A DNA stretch of 64,000 bases from Ignavibacteria bacterium (GCA_016709315.1 JADJMZ010000006.1:414388-478387), one strand, 5' to 3'; shown: positions 52,264-62,304, counted from the first letter of the stretch. Notes: generated by a model from the sequence alone, not told the origin. Numbers and translations are program-made.

Positions 52264-54684
52264 ATGAATATAAAAAATATATCCATCTATATTACTTTGG
52301 CACTGCTTCTAATGTTATTTAATACGGAAATCAGAAGTAATAATTTGCCGAAAGAAGACATACATTTAACAGTTAAAGTAACTGATACAAAGAGCAAGGT
52401 TCCCTTAAAGCAAGTAAGATTAACTTTAAGAATGAACGGCGAATTAATTGAAAATAAAGTAACAGATTACAGCGGCACTGCTGTTTTTGAAGAATTAAGT
52501 TCGGGTAAATATGAAATTAGTGCAAACAATACCGGCTATACTTCTTATTCAGATACAATTACGCTTAATAGAGAATCCGTAACAATAAACATTATTCTGA
52601 ATGAGGAAGATATTTCCACAAATACTATAATTGTTAATGCCAACAGTGAAAGCGCAGTTACGAGTATAGACAAAAATACAGGAAACCAGGTGTTTCAGTC
52701 TGAATACTACCGTCCACCGCCAAATTCCAGAATAACTAATCTGATTCAGGAAAACCTTACCGGAACTTCAAGAGCTCCTACGGGAGAGGTTCATATCAGA
52801 GGTCAGCATGGCGAGTTTACTTATTATGTTGACGGCTTACCTGTTCCATTAGGAGTTTTCGGTGGATTGAATGAAGTAATTGATCCGAAAGTTATTGATA
52901 GAATTAATTTTTATACAGGAGGATTTCCTGCCGAGTATGGCGGACAGATAGCAGCTGTTATGGATATACAAAACAGAGTTCCTTCCGGCAGATTTCATCT
53001 TGATCTGTCAAGTTACGCAGGAAGTTTTCTGGTATTCAATGGAACAAAACCTTTTTCTCCGGGCGCTGAAGTTCCTGCCGGACTTTCGAGTAATGTACCG
53101 GGTGATACACTTGGAGGACGTGTAGGTCCCCTTAGAGCAATTAATTCGAATGGTCAGGATATATCTTTTAGTAATCATCTTGGAAAATTCGCATATTATC
53201 TGTCGGGTTCAAGACAGGAAACGGACAGCAGAATTGATTTACCTACTTCTACATTATATAATGACAGAGGAACTGATTATTTTGTCTATGGGAAGTTTGA
53301 TTATCTGCTAAGCAAGAGTGACTATTTAACAACTAATTTAAATTACGGAAATACAAACACACAGGTACCCTTTGATATTAATGAACAGGGGTTTTCACCT
53401 GATAATCAGAAAACTTCAAACTCATTTCAAACTCTCTCTTATTATCGTGATATCTCCGCTAAGAAAGATCTCGAGAGTAAACTGTTTGCAGGAATATGGG
53501 GAAGACAGGGGAGTCTTTTATATACTCCGGGATTGGAAAGTCCGGCAAATTTTCAGTTTACCGGTGACAGTAATTATTATGCAATAACTTCTGACAGAAG
53601 TTTCTCTTCCTACGGCACAAGAATAAAATATGAAAAACGTTTTTCTCAAAAATTTAAAATGGATTTTGGATTAAGTTTCAGCGCTACAAACGGTAAAGAA
53701 AATTTTACATCACGTGACAGTCTTGGAAATCCCGGACCATCGGTATTAACTAAATACAAAGGATCTGACTTTGGAATTTTTGCGCAGAGTCAATTTAATG
53801 TTTTTAAAAAGATCCGGTTGGATCTTGGATTAAGATATGATCAGCAAATATCTCCAAATGCATCATTGCAAAATCATGTAAGCCCAAGAATCAGAGCAAA
53901 TTTCTTTTTTGATAACTCTAACACTGCTTACTTGTATTATGGTAAATTATTCATGCCAAATAATCTGGAAGGTCTGCAGGCTATTTCCGCAAATGTAGAT
54001 ACGGCTGGTTCTCCGACTTTACCGGAAAGAGATGATTTATTTGAAGCTGTTTATCTTCACTTGTTTAAATTCGGTTTGACTTCAAAGTTTGCTTTCTTTT
54101 ATAAATATGCAAGTCCGGGAGTTGATGATGAAACAATTGGTTCAAGCGCAATTAAAACTCCTGTAAATATTGACAAAGTAAAAACTACAGGGATAGAATT
54201 ATCTCTATCTTATGCCGATCGGGATTATCCGCTTTCAGGTTATATTAATGCTTCTCTCATTCATGCCTATGGATCAGGACCAATTACCGGAGGTTTTCTT
54301 CCGATTGATGATGCAGGAACTGCAACCGATCTGGATCATGATCAGAGATTATCAATTGTGTGCGGATTAAATTATCATCCGGGTAAATGGTTTGTTAATT
54401 TAGTTTCAATTATAGGATCAGGTTTGACAAACGGAAATCCGAATGGCGTAATGTTCAACACAGGCTTATTTGATTTTAATGCTGATGCTCATGTTCCATC
54501 TTCTGCAACCTTTGATCTGTCCGGAGGATATTCATTTAAATTATATAAAAATGTATCTGTGACTCCGTCTGTTTATATCACTAATCTTTTTGATAATGCT
54601 TATTTGTTAAAAGGCGCTTATTTCAGCTCTGCTAATTACGGATCGAGAAGAAATGTTATGCTTAAATTAGCTTTACATATTTAA
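52264..54684 (+). CDS. TonB-dependent receptor with carboxypeptidase-like regulatory domain
   Basis: An 806-residue outer-membrane receptor. A signal segment (ISIYITLALLLMLFNTEIRS) is followed by a carboxypeptidase-regulatory-like beta domain (about residues 35-115, LTVKVTDTKSKVPLKQVRLT). The plug follows (about 130-240: VHIRGQHGEFTYYVDGLPVP, then INFYTGGFPAEYGGQIAAVMD), then a 22-strand barrel ending in NVMLKLALHI. Such receptors import metal complexes or other scarce ligands using TonB energy. Its neighbours, a MerC-like protein and a His/Cys protein, point to a metal; this is inference. Confidence 0.9.
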   Translation: MNIKNISIYITLALLLMLFNTEIRSNNLPKEDIHLTVKVTDTKSKVPLKQVRLTLRMNGELIENKVTDYSGTAVFEELSSGKYEISANNTGYTSYSDTITLNRESVTINIILNEEDISTNTIIVNANSESAVTSIDKNTGNQVFQSEYYRPPPNSRITNLIQENLTGTSRAPTGEVHIRGQHGEFTYYVDGLPVPLGVFGGLNEVIDPKVIDRINFYTGGFPAEYGGQIAAVMDIQNRVPSGRFHLDLSSYAGSFLVFNGTKPFSPGAEVPAGLSSNVPGDTLGGRVGPLRAINSNGQDISFSNHLGKFAYYLSGSRQETDSRIDLPTSTLYNDRGTDYFVYGKFDYLLSKSDYLTTNLNYGNTNTQVPFDINEQGFSPDNQKTSNSFQTLSYYRDISAKKDLESKLFAGIWGRQGSLLYTPGLESPANFQFTGDSNYYAITSDRSFSSYGTRIKYEKRFSQKFKMDFGLSFSATNGKENFTSRDSLGNPGPSVLTKYKGSDFGIFAQSQFNVFKKIRLDLGLRYDQQISPNASLQNHVSPRIRANFFFDNSNTAYLYYGKLFMPNNLEGLQAISANVDTAGSPTLPERDDLFEAVYLHLFKFGLTSKFAFFYKYASPGVDDETIGSSAIKTPVNIDKVKTTGIELSLSYADRDYPLSGYINASLIHAYGSGPITGGFLPIDDAGTATDLDHDQRLSIVCGLNYHPGKWFVNLVSIIGSGLTNGNPNGVMFNTGLFDFNADAHVPSSATFDLSGGYSFKLYKNVSVTPSVYITNLFDNAYLLKGAYFSSANYGSRRNVMLKLALHI

Positions 54685-54692
54685 TAAAATTA

Positions 54693-54733
54693 AAAAGCCG
54701 GATAGTCTATTTCAATTCATCCGGCTTTTAGTT
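54693..54733. terminator. Bidirectional terminator between convergent genes
   Basis: Perfect 11-bp arms aaaagccggat (54693-54703) and atccggctttt (54719-54729) lie between the receptor gene and the leftward gene ending at 54751. Confidence 0.88.
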
Positions 54734-54750
54734 GTAAATATATTTATGAT

Positions 54751-57615
54751 TTATCTTACAAGTGTCATTTTTCTGATTTCAGTAAAATTACCTGAATTTA
54801 TCCTGTAAAAATAAACTCCGCTCGGCAGATCGCGTGCATTAAATTCAGCCGAATAATTACCGGCATCCTGTACTTTGTTGACAAGAGACGAAACTTCCTT
54901 ACCAAGTATATCAAATATTTTTATCGTTACAAAATTCTTAGTGTTGATTGAATATCGTATCAAAGTAGTCGGATTGAATGGATTCGGATAATTGTTATAT
55001 AGCTTATTCTGAATTAAACTGTTTACATCTTTATCTAAATTAATATTATCACTTAACTTTATAGAATTATTTGCTTTTATCTGTTTAATAATTTTACCTT
55101 TTGTACATAATACATAATCTCTTACCCAGCCATCAGGGATTTGGTCGGGTATGTATTCAAATTTTAATTCAATGAAAGAACTGCTGTCAAGTATGGAACA
55201 ATCATTATCATCAAACAATAATTTACTTTTTACATCACCGGTCTTTAGATCTACAGCGCTGTTTAAAGTAAGTTCGTAACTGTTATATCCGTCGTATTTT
55301 AAATTCACGATCCCTGCATAACTTAATTCAAAATTCCTTCCCCACGAAAATTCTGCCGTCTGAACTGATTTATCTTTGAAAAGAGGTATTAAAAGTTCAG
55401 ACCTTAACTGACGCATTCCATATTTGATCTTGTCCGGTTTTACAGTTCCGTCAATGTCGGTTGCTGTAATATAACCTGAAATATCTTTTTCCGCAGGATT
55501 GCCAATATCTTTTAAAGGCGGATTTGGATCAAGAATAAGAGCAATGCTGTCACCTTCGCCGTGAGAATTCATTAACAGATTTCCTGCGAAATTCAGATTC
55601 AGTATATCACTAATGTTTCCTTCAGCTTTATCAGAATAGTCGTTGTTATATTCAAGAATTTTGGTAACATCTTTTCCTGATAAATCAGCACTGACTGGAG
55701 AAGTTATACTGTGCGGTTCGTAAAGCACGATATCATTGTTTTCGGTAATACCTAATTTTTCAGATGCAGGATGGTCAATTGCAATTAGTCTGACTCTGTC
55801 AAAATGATCTTCATCATCGTTTACTTCTTTTATTGCGACAGTTATAAGTTTGTCTGATGGATTTATATAAGGTTGTGTTTTAAGTATAATTTTATCCTCA
55901 ACCATTTTATTTTTATTATTCTGAAATTCAGAAGTTTTAAGAATATTATTTTCGTAAATATATTTTTCATTATCCTGAACTAATAAAAGCGGGCATCCTG
56001 ATATTGGCGGGGGAGGAGGAGGTCTTAAATATTGAATCGGATTAAAAAAGTATTGCGGGTTAAAGTTGAAATACTTAGTCATATTTCCAAATCTGTTTGA
56101 TACTCTAACGCCAACAAGAAAATACAAAGGTCTATCGGATAAACTAATATTCGTTTCAGGAAAACATAAAGAATCATACAAACCGCATGTCCATTTGTTA
56201 TTGAAATTAACATTTCTTATATGAAATTTATTTCCCTCTCTCTGATAAGATAAACCCGGAATTGTCAATATACATCTGTTACTTGAGTCGCAAACATTCA
56301 CAAACCATTCATAACTCAATTCCGATCCTGCTGCTTCGCATGTAATAGTCAGAGTCTCACCTCTGAATAAATTATTATCAGCAAGGTTCTTGGAAAAATT
56401 ATTTATAACGGGCAGAGCCAGCGGATCAGGATTGATCAGTCCGGTTTCGACACCGAACCAGTAAAACAAAGCGCTGGTAGCTCTTATAGCATGATTCATG
56501 CAATATCTGCCTTCTTCCTGAACATTAGTAATATTCTGAGGCGGAGGTCCAAGCTGCTGATAATAGCTGTTTATCATCGCATTAGTTCCACCCGGGAGAT
56601 TATTATCTCCCGTATGCTGCTGAGGAATCTCTCCGCAATCCGGACCGCTCGGATAGTGATCTGCAAGTTGATTTGCAGTATACATTATATATCTTATCGG
56701 GTCGTTCTCAGTGTAAGGATTTATAAATCCTCCGTTCTGTTTTGCTGTCAGCCATGTATAATTCTGATAAGCTCCGTCATCAATGTATCTATGATAGCAA
56801 TCTCCTCCGTCCCATTCTCTGACGTGAACATCATTATGTGTATGCGCCGGAACAGTGTTATCTCCCACAAGGTGAGCCATCCTTCCCAGAATTTCCCATA
56901 CTATTTTAGCTTTTATCAAATTCGAAACAGTTACTTCTCTCCTTACAAATGTAATTCGACCGGTAATATCATAAATGCACTCAAGCCATATATTGTTGGT
57001 TTTATAAAAATTTATTAATCCTCTGGTGTATCTGTAGAAATAAAATCTGCCATCGTCTGTAACGTACATAATATAAGATTTATCTCCATAACCGTTTCCA
57101 TTCCACAAATTCCATTGTCCGTCTATGTATCTGTTTATTTTTGTATAAGCATTCGGATAATCGCTGTCAATTCCTAAAATATTTAAAGTTGTAAGACTGT
57201 TATCTCCGTCTGATCTGTTGTCTGCATCCCAGAAGTGTGAAGTGCTGGCATAAAATCCGAACGGTCCTCTTATTCCAAATACTACATCGTTTTTATCTTC
57301 CATATATGCGCCTGTTGTAATAAGTCCGGTCTCCCACGATCGGTTTCCAATGTCATTTACTGTTCCTATGTGATTATCAAATTCAGTAAAGTTATAGTCC
57401 GGGAATTTATCTTTAAGAAGCTGAAGCGCCTGAATGCAAATGTACATGTGAACGTTTTCAGCATAACTGTCACTTCCGTTGTTGCTATTGATAGTTGAAT
57501 CAGAAGCTTTACTTATGTGATTTGGTTTACCTTCTGCCGGATCACTTTTAAAAATTATAGATATTGTAATTACTAATGCTGCAATAATGCAAATTAATTT
57601 TTTCATAATTATCAT
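54751..57615 (-). CDS. Secreted zinc-phospholipase C-like protein with T9SS tail
   Basis: A 954-residue exported protein. After a signal peptide (LICIIAALVITISIIF) the region 50-390 carries a pattern typical of zinc-dependent phospholipase C: GAYMED (E106, D107), SHFWD (H127), and MAHLVGDNTVPAHTHNDVH (H248, D252, H258). A later CMNHAIRATSALFYWF helix completes it. A beta-rich middle (about 400-870), including an Ig-like segment, follows, then a T9SS sorting domain (NYPNPFNPTTLIRYSI, RKMTLVR). The tail lacks the heptamer segment. It may hydrolyse phospholipids or phosphoesters outside the cell. M4 (57606) is an equally good start. Confidence 0.75.
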   Translation of the reverse strand: MIIMKKLICIIAALVITISIIFKSDPAEGKPNHISKASDSTINSNNGSDSYAENVHMYICIQALQLLKDKFPDYNFTEFDNHIGTVNDIGNRSWETGLITTGAYMEDKNDVVFGIRGPFGFYASTSHFWDADNRSDGDNSLTTLNILGIDSDYPNAYTKINRYIDGQWNLWNGNGYGDKSYIMYVTDDGRFYFYRYTRGLINFYKTNNIWLECIYDITGRITFVRREVTVSNLIKAKIVWEILGRMAHLVGDNTVPAHTHNDVHVREWDGGDCYHRYIDDGAYQNYTWLTAKQNGGFINPYTENDPIRYIMYTANQLADHYPSGPDCGEIPQQHTGDNNLPGGTNAMINSYYQQLGPPPQNITNVQEEGRYCMNHAIRATSALFYWFGVETGLINPDPLALPVINNFSKNLADNNLFRGETLTITCEAAGSELSYEWFVNVCDSSNRCILTIPGLSYQREGNKFHIRNVNFNNKWTCGLYDSLCFPETNISLSDRPLYFLVGVRVSNRFGNMTKYFNFNPQYFFNPIQYLRPPPPPPISGCPLLLVQDNEKYIYENNILKTSEFQNNKNKMVEDKIILKTQPYINPSDKLITVAIKEVNDDEDHFDRVRLIAIDHPASEKLGITENNDIVLYEPHSITSPVSADLSGKDVTKILEYNNDYSDKAEGNISDILNLNFAGNLLMNSHGEGDSIALILDPNPPLKDIGNPAEKDISGYITATDIDGTVKPDKIKYGMRQLRSELLIPLFKDKSVQTAEFSWGRNFELSYAGIVNLKYDGYNSYELTLNSAVDLKTGDVKSKLLFDDNDCSILDSSSFIELKFEYIPDQIPDGWVRDYVLCTKGKIIKQIKANNSIKLSDNINLDKDVNSLIQNKLYNNYPNPFNPTTLIRYSINTKNFVTIKIFDILGKEVSSLVNKVQDAGNYSAEFNARDLPSGVYFYRINSGNFTEIRKMTLVR

Positions 57616-58274
57616 TTAATAGGTTATCGGATAGTTTCAAATCAGAAACTTTGTTATTTAAAAAAATAATTGTCCTTTTTCTAAGCCACCCGGCAACTTC
57701 GTTTTGCACTATAATAATTATGAAGGATTTAACTAATCCCTGAATAAGCTAATTTTAATAAGTGAAATTTAATACATGTTCTATTTTAAGCGTATTAAAT
57801 TTTTAAAATAAATATTTGTCCGGTGGCCAATACCTTACAGTAAAATTATTATGCTGATTGTAAATTCGGAGCTCTGATCATTAAAATTACCTCCTCCCGG
57901 TTTATTAGTTTTGATTTACAACTTATTGAAATTATTTTCAATCGTTTTCAAACTAATAATTGTTTGCAAAATTAACCAATGGTAAAAAAACTGATTTGTG
58001 AAAATGTTTTTTATGAAAGGATTTATTGCGGGTATTTTTTAATCTTATACTCTTTAATGACTTTATGATAAATAACTGAAGTTACTCAAATTTCAGTATT
58101 GTTGAATTCAGATTCTTCCTTTCAGGGGGGGGGGTCGGAGCACTTAAAATCTTACACTTTCGATTTAAAATGAATCGTGAAAACTAGTTCTCAGTTGAGC
58201 AGGGTCACCCCGTATAAAATCTTTATTTCAGCAATTACATCCAAACGGGGGTCTAGCTTGATGTGCAAAAAAAA

Positions 58275-58305
58275 AGACCTCACTAAATTATATCCAGTGA
58301 GGTCT
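58275..58305. terminator. Hairpin flanked by A-rich and T/A-rich runs
   Basis: 10-bp arms agacctcact / agtgaggtct with an 11-base loop. They are preceded by nine As, which would be Ts for leftward transcription, so it could terminate leftward transcripts; no gene lies immediately on its right. Confidence 0.5.
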
Positions 58306-58337
58306 GTTAAAAAATCAGAAATTTGCATAAAACAAAA

Positions 58338-58357
58338 CAAGGGAGCATGCTCCCTTG
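58338..58357. repeat. Perfect 20-bp palindrome
   Basis: The sequence caagggagcatgctcccttg is a perfect palindrome with no loop, 32 bases after the previous hairpin. It could be a protein-binding site or part of a decayed element. Confidence 0.6.
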
Positions 58358-58414
58358 TCTGATTGCATATAAGATTAATAATATTTTAATTCTTCTTATA
58401 CCCAAGGCAATCAA

Positions 58415-58538
58415 ACTGTCCGAAAACTAATTTAAGAGAAAAACCTCAAAGTCTCTAAGGCTCAAAGAATCTTAATCTTGAAAGGTTTTAACTTAGAGTC
58501 TTAGAGACTTTGAGGTGATTCCTTTGTTTTCGGACAGT
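58415..58538. mobile_element. MITE-like inverted-repeat element, copy 2
   Basis: Perfect 13-bp terminal arms actgtccgaaaac and gttttcggacagt. The interior has cctcaaagtctctaaggctc and cttagagactttgagg, which pair. It is closely related along its length to the element at 24409-24534. No coding capacity and no clear flanking duplication. Confidence 0.7.
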
Positions 58539-58563
58539 CTGAACAGTCCGGGATTGTTAAAAC

Positions 58564-59748
58564 TTATTTTATCAGCACCATTCTCTTATATATACCCTGG
58601 ACAAACACCTATTCAAGACTCCATTTAGTTCCATTGATCTCTATCAACAAGAATAAAAATAAACTCCGCTCGGTAATCCTTGCTCGGCGTTAAAAGTAAC
58701 TTCATATCTTCCTGCAGGTTTGTTTTCATTTACTAAAGTTTTTACTTCATTGCCCAAGAACATCATATACTTTCAAAGAAACAAATCCCAAATCCGGAAT
58801 TCCAAATTCCAAATTCGTGGCCGGATTAAACGGATTCGGATAATTCTGATAAAGTTCGAACTTATCCGGAACTGAATTTCCATTAACCTGAATATTAACA
58901 GCATAAGGTTGTCCTGTATAGATCATTAAATAATCATTTGAAGAAAGTCTGAGCACTGAAGGATCTCCGCCCTGAATGTTTGTACTGTTGAAAGCTGACC
59001 ATTCTCCGCCGTTAGGACTTGAGGAAAACCATACATTCATTCCGCTTCCGTAGAATCTGAGTTCGTTTGTGTCATTGATCATATAATTGCCGATCCAGCT
59101 ATGCGTAGCATCGGAATTAATATCCTGAACCCGTGTGAAGTTAAGTCCGTCATTTGAAATATTATGAAACGCTCCACTGATTGTCATATTGGAAATTGGA
59201 TTTGCCAGATGCCAGAGGTTTCTGAATTTAATAACTGCAGGATCAAGAACAGGTCTGTCAGGCATTGTAAATCTGATTCCGTTTTCAAATGTATAATTAA
59301 TTCCGTCATCTGAAATTGCTGAGTAAGTATTTATTGAAGTATCTAATATCATATTCAGTCCGGAGGAAAAGAAAATTCGTATTCTGTTAATATCTGTTAT
59401 TGCTAATGTAGGATCAAATGGTCTGGTAAAATTTCCCGGAAGTCCGTTGACAACGATTGGAGTTGGCTCTGTCCAGTTGATTCCGTTATTGCTTGAAAAC
59501 TTTACAGCAACTCTGTCCCATGAAGGTGAACCCACAGGTTGTCTGAACCATTGAAATACACAGGCTAAATTACCAAAAGGAAGCTTTATAACATTCGGCA
59601 CTCCGGAAGAGTCCTGAAATGTCTGAATGCCTGTGAAGTTGGTTCCGTCAGAGCTGCGGCAGATTTTCAAAGGTCTCTTCCATGGTTCGCCCTGTGAAAA
59701 AATTACAGTCGAATATAAAAGTAAAATGCAAAAAATAATATTTTTCAT
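58564..59748 (-). CDS. Secreted glycosidase-like propeller protein, T9SS tail frameshifted
   Basis: An exported protein with a signal peptide (IIFCILLLYSTVIFSQ) and a body (residues about 20-280) of five-bladed-propeller type. Features include RPFDPTLAITDINRIRIFFS, RPVLDPAVIKFRNLWHL and GGDPSVLRLSSNDYLMIYTG, as in GH43/GH32-like or sialidase-like folds; catalytic residues cannot be assigned. The clean frame ends at 58747 within the sorting domain because of an extra G in ggg at 58753-58755. Restoring frame continues NEVKTLVNENKPAGRYEVTF and LPSGVYFYS. After a second shift and an in-frame stop it reaches RMVLIK and a stop at 58564. The DNA tail contains the five-heptamer segment (58782-58816). 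Confidence 0.7.
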
Positions 59749-59769
59749 TGCTGATGAATTTGTGAAAAA

Positions 59770-60994
59770 TTATTTGATTAACATCATCTTCCTTGTATAT
59801 GAATAATTCCCTGAAGTAAGTTTGTAGTAATAAATCCCGCTCGGTAATCCTGTTCCGTTAAAAGTAACTTCATATCTTCCTGCTGGTTTGTTTTCATTTA
59901 CTAAAATACTTACTTCATTTCCCAAGACATCAAATATTTTTAATGAAACAAATTCCAATTCCGGAATTCCAAATTCCAAATTCGTGACCGGATTAAACGG
60001 ATTCGGATAATTCTGCGAAAGAAAATATTTATCAGGAATTTCTGTAGAAGTATTTGCAAAGTTGGTAAGGATTCCGCCTGTTGTTGTTTTTAATATTATA
60101 CCGCTGTCGCCAACTACCCAGCCGGTGAGAGAATCAGTGAAATAAACTGAGTTATAATTAATTCGGGTTGAGATGTAGTTTGATTTGTCCAGTTTATTCC
60201 TCCGTTTGTAGTTGATTGAATAATTCTGTTTCTGCCCATCCTTTATTATTATTAGTGAGTAAAGTGAATTAACACTATATCCTGTTCCGGGAATTCTGTT
60301 AGCCAGTTAGCTCCGCTATTGGTTGTTCTAAGTTGTAGGGTAAAACCGAGCTTACCTGACAACCATCCATTTAATGAATCGGAAAAAAAACAGTTTTGGC
60401 ATGCAAAGAATAATGGGAAGGCTGCAACCCAATCAATTCCACCATTGGTAGTTTTAGTTACAAAATATTCAGAAATAACACTTGACCCATTGTTGCCCAT
60501 CCAAGTGAAGTGTTTAAGAATTGAATTGAGGTTATAAATTGCGCGCTAATGACACGAATAGAATCCCATGTTATTCCCCAATTTGTAGTTTTATAAATAT
60601 TTATTGGTTCACCAAAATATCCTCCTGTAAATCCAATATTTTCATTTAAAAAAAGATAAAAAAAGTTGTTGGAGGTGTAAATTTTTTAACACCAGTTCTT
60701 CCCCCGTTGTTTTTAAGTTAATCCGCTTCCTACAGCGAACCTGTATTTGCAGAAGGAAAAAATACCGATTTAAGATCGATGTTAAAACCGCTTGGTTGCT
60801 GTATCCAGTTTATCCCTCCGTTAGTAGTCTTTAGAATAATTCCCCTGTCGCCGAGACACCATCCCATTTGAGTTTGTAAATTTGACTGAATTTAAATTAG
60901 TAGTGATACCTGAGTTTTGTTGAATCCATCCTGATTGAGAGAAAACATTATTTGAATAAACAGTGAGCAGAACAATTATTATAATTAGTTTCAT
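59770..60994 (-). pseudogene. Frameshifted Ycf48-like propeller paralogue with T9SS tail
   Basis: A broken copy of the neighbouring gene at 61020-62279. The ATG at 60992-60994 begins the same signal peptide (MKLIIIIVLLTVYSNNVFSQ). Recognisable pieces follow in different frames: GWCLGDRGIILKTTNGGINW, an open piece at 60252-60500, TDSLTGWVVGDSGIILKTTT, and an intact tail with NYPNPFNP at about 60000 ending KKMMLIK-like (RKMMLIK) at 59770. At least five frame changes are needed. The tail has in-frame heptamers (59949-59983). Decay or uncorrected sequencing indels are both possible. Confidence 0.8.
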
Positions 60995-61019
60995 TTCATT
61001 TTAAAATTTTATTCAAACA

Positions 61020-62279
61020 TTATTTAAAAAGTATCATTCGTTTTGTATCTATTGCATTTCCGTCTATTAACAAGGAATAAAAGTAAATCCCGCTTGACAA
61101 ATGACTGCCGTCAAATTCTACCTCATAATTTCCCGCAGGTTTGTTTTCATTTACTAAAGTTTTTATTTCACTACCCAAAACATTATATACTTTCAAAGAA
61201 ACAAATCCCAATTTGGATATTCCAAATTCCAAATTCGTACTTGGATTGAACGGATTCGGATAATTCTGCGATAGAAAATATTTATCAGGAATTTCTGTCG
61301 AAGTATTTGTGAAGTTAGTAAGGACGCCGCCGGTAGTAGTTTTTAAAATTATACCGCTGTCGCCGACTACCCAGCCGGTTAGAGAGTCATTGAAATAAAT
61401 TGAATTGTAGGTTACTAAAGGATGACTCGAATTCTGAACAATCCAGTTTGTACCTGCATTCGTCGTATGAATAATTCCATCTTCACTTGCACCCCACCCT
61501 TTTACACTATCTGTAAAGAAAAATGAATGAACTGGATTTAAACCGCAAAATAAACACGGGATCCAATTACTTCCTCCGTTTGTAGATTTATAAACATTAA
61601 ATCCTGATCCATAACCAGATGTCCATCCATTTAGTATATTATAGAAAAATACAGTATTCAAAGAAGAATTAGAAAACTGAATCGTCCAATTTAGACCACC
61701 ATCTATTGTCTTAGAAATATGCTGAACACCAACTGCATTGTAACCTTGAATAATCCAACCAATAACTGGGTTAATAAAATAAATTGCTTTTACAAAAGAT
61801 GCTTCAGAAGAAAGAGAATCCCAGGAATCACCTCCATTTGAAGTTTTGAAAACCTTACTAATACTAAAAAAAATCATCCGGTGTTCCCCAATATATCCAA
61901 TGCTGTCATTTACAAAAACAACTGCATTGAAAAAATAGTTATGATTTGGAAAGTTAGAATAATTCCAATTATTCCCTCCGTTAGTAGTATTTAATACTAT
62001 TCCGCTATCGCCAACAATGAATGCATTATTTGAAGAATTAAACGACAGAGAATTTAAATTTTTAAAAGTTCCGCTATTTATTAAATACCAATTATTACCG
62101 CCATTAATAGTTTTAATTATTTTACCGGAATCTCCGACACTCCATCCTGTTTGGGAATTTTCAAAATATACAGCATTAATTTTAGAAGTAATTCCGCTAG
62201 TTTGTTGAATCCATCCGGATTGAGAGAAAACATTATTTGAAAAAAGAGAGAGCAGAACAATTATTATAATTAGTTTCAT
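61020..62279 (-). CDS. Secreted Ycf48-like propeller protein with T9SS tail
   Basis: A 419-residue exported protein, intact. After a signal peptide (MKLIIIIVLLSLFSNNVFSQ) there are seven or so repeats of the form GWSVGDSGKIIKTINGGNNW and AFIVGDSGIVLNTTNGGNNW, the Ycf48-type beta-propeller signature. The T9SS sorting domain follows (NYPNPFNPSTNLEFGISKL, SGIYFYSLLIDG, KRMILFK), with five heptamers in frame (61202-61236). The 25-base spacers before it and after it are almost identical in sequence, showing tandem duplication with 59770-60994. Function unknown; presumably a surface or secreted adhesin or scaffold. Confidence 0.9.
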   Translation of the reverse strand: MKLIIIIVLLSLFSNNVFSQSGWIQQTSGITSKINAVYFENSQTGWSVGDSGKIIKTINGGNNWYLINSGTFKNLNSLSFNSSNNAFIVGDSGIVLNTTNGGNNWNYSNFPNHNYFFNAVVFVNDSIGYIGEHRMIFFSISKVFKTSNGGDSWDSLSSEASFVKAIYFINPVIGWIIQGYNAVGVQHISKTIDGGLNWTIQFSNSSLNTVFFYNILNGWTSGYGSGFNVYKSTNGGSNWIPCLFCGLNPVHSFFFTDSVKGWGASEDGIIHTTNAGTNWIVQNSSHPLVTYNSIYFNDSLTGWVVGDSGIILKTTTGGVLTNFTNTSTEIPDKYFLSQNYPNPFNPSTNLEFGISKLGFVSLKVYNVLGSEIKTLVNENKPAGNYEVEFDGSHLSSGIYFYSLLIDGNAIDTKRMILFK

Positions 62280-62304
62280 TTCATTTTAAAATTTTATTAA
62301 AACA

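Larger units (their letters stand above)
57616..58563. other. Long intergenic region with hairpins and a repeat element
   Basis: No gene is supported; the short open frame around 58177-58362 runs through hairpins and homopolymers. Contents: inverted GC-rich segments at 57685-57693 and 57820-57828 in the leader of the phospholipase-like gene, a run of Gs at about 58125-58134, hairpins at 58275-58305 and 58338-58357, and a MITE-like element at 58415-58538. Confidence 0.65.

Noticed and set aside
57680..57720. Resemblance of the leader to a c-di-GMP-I or cobalamin riboswitch
   Set aside because: Only short GC-rich words match; the conserved GEMM or B12-box cores are absent.
58177..58362. Open frame of 61 codons on the plus strand
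   Set aside because: It spans two hairpins and a homopolymer run, has low-complexity composition and no conserved features.
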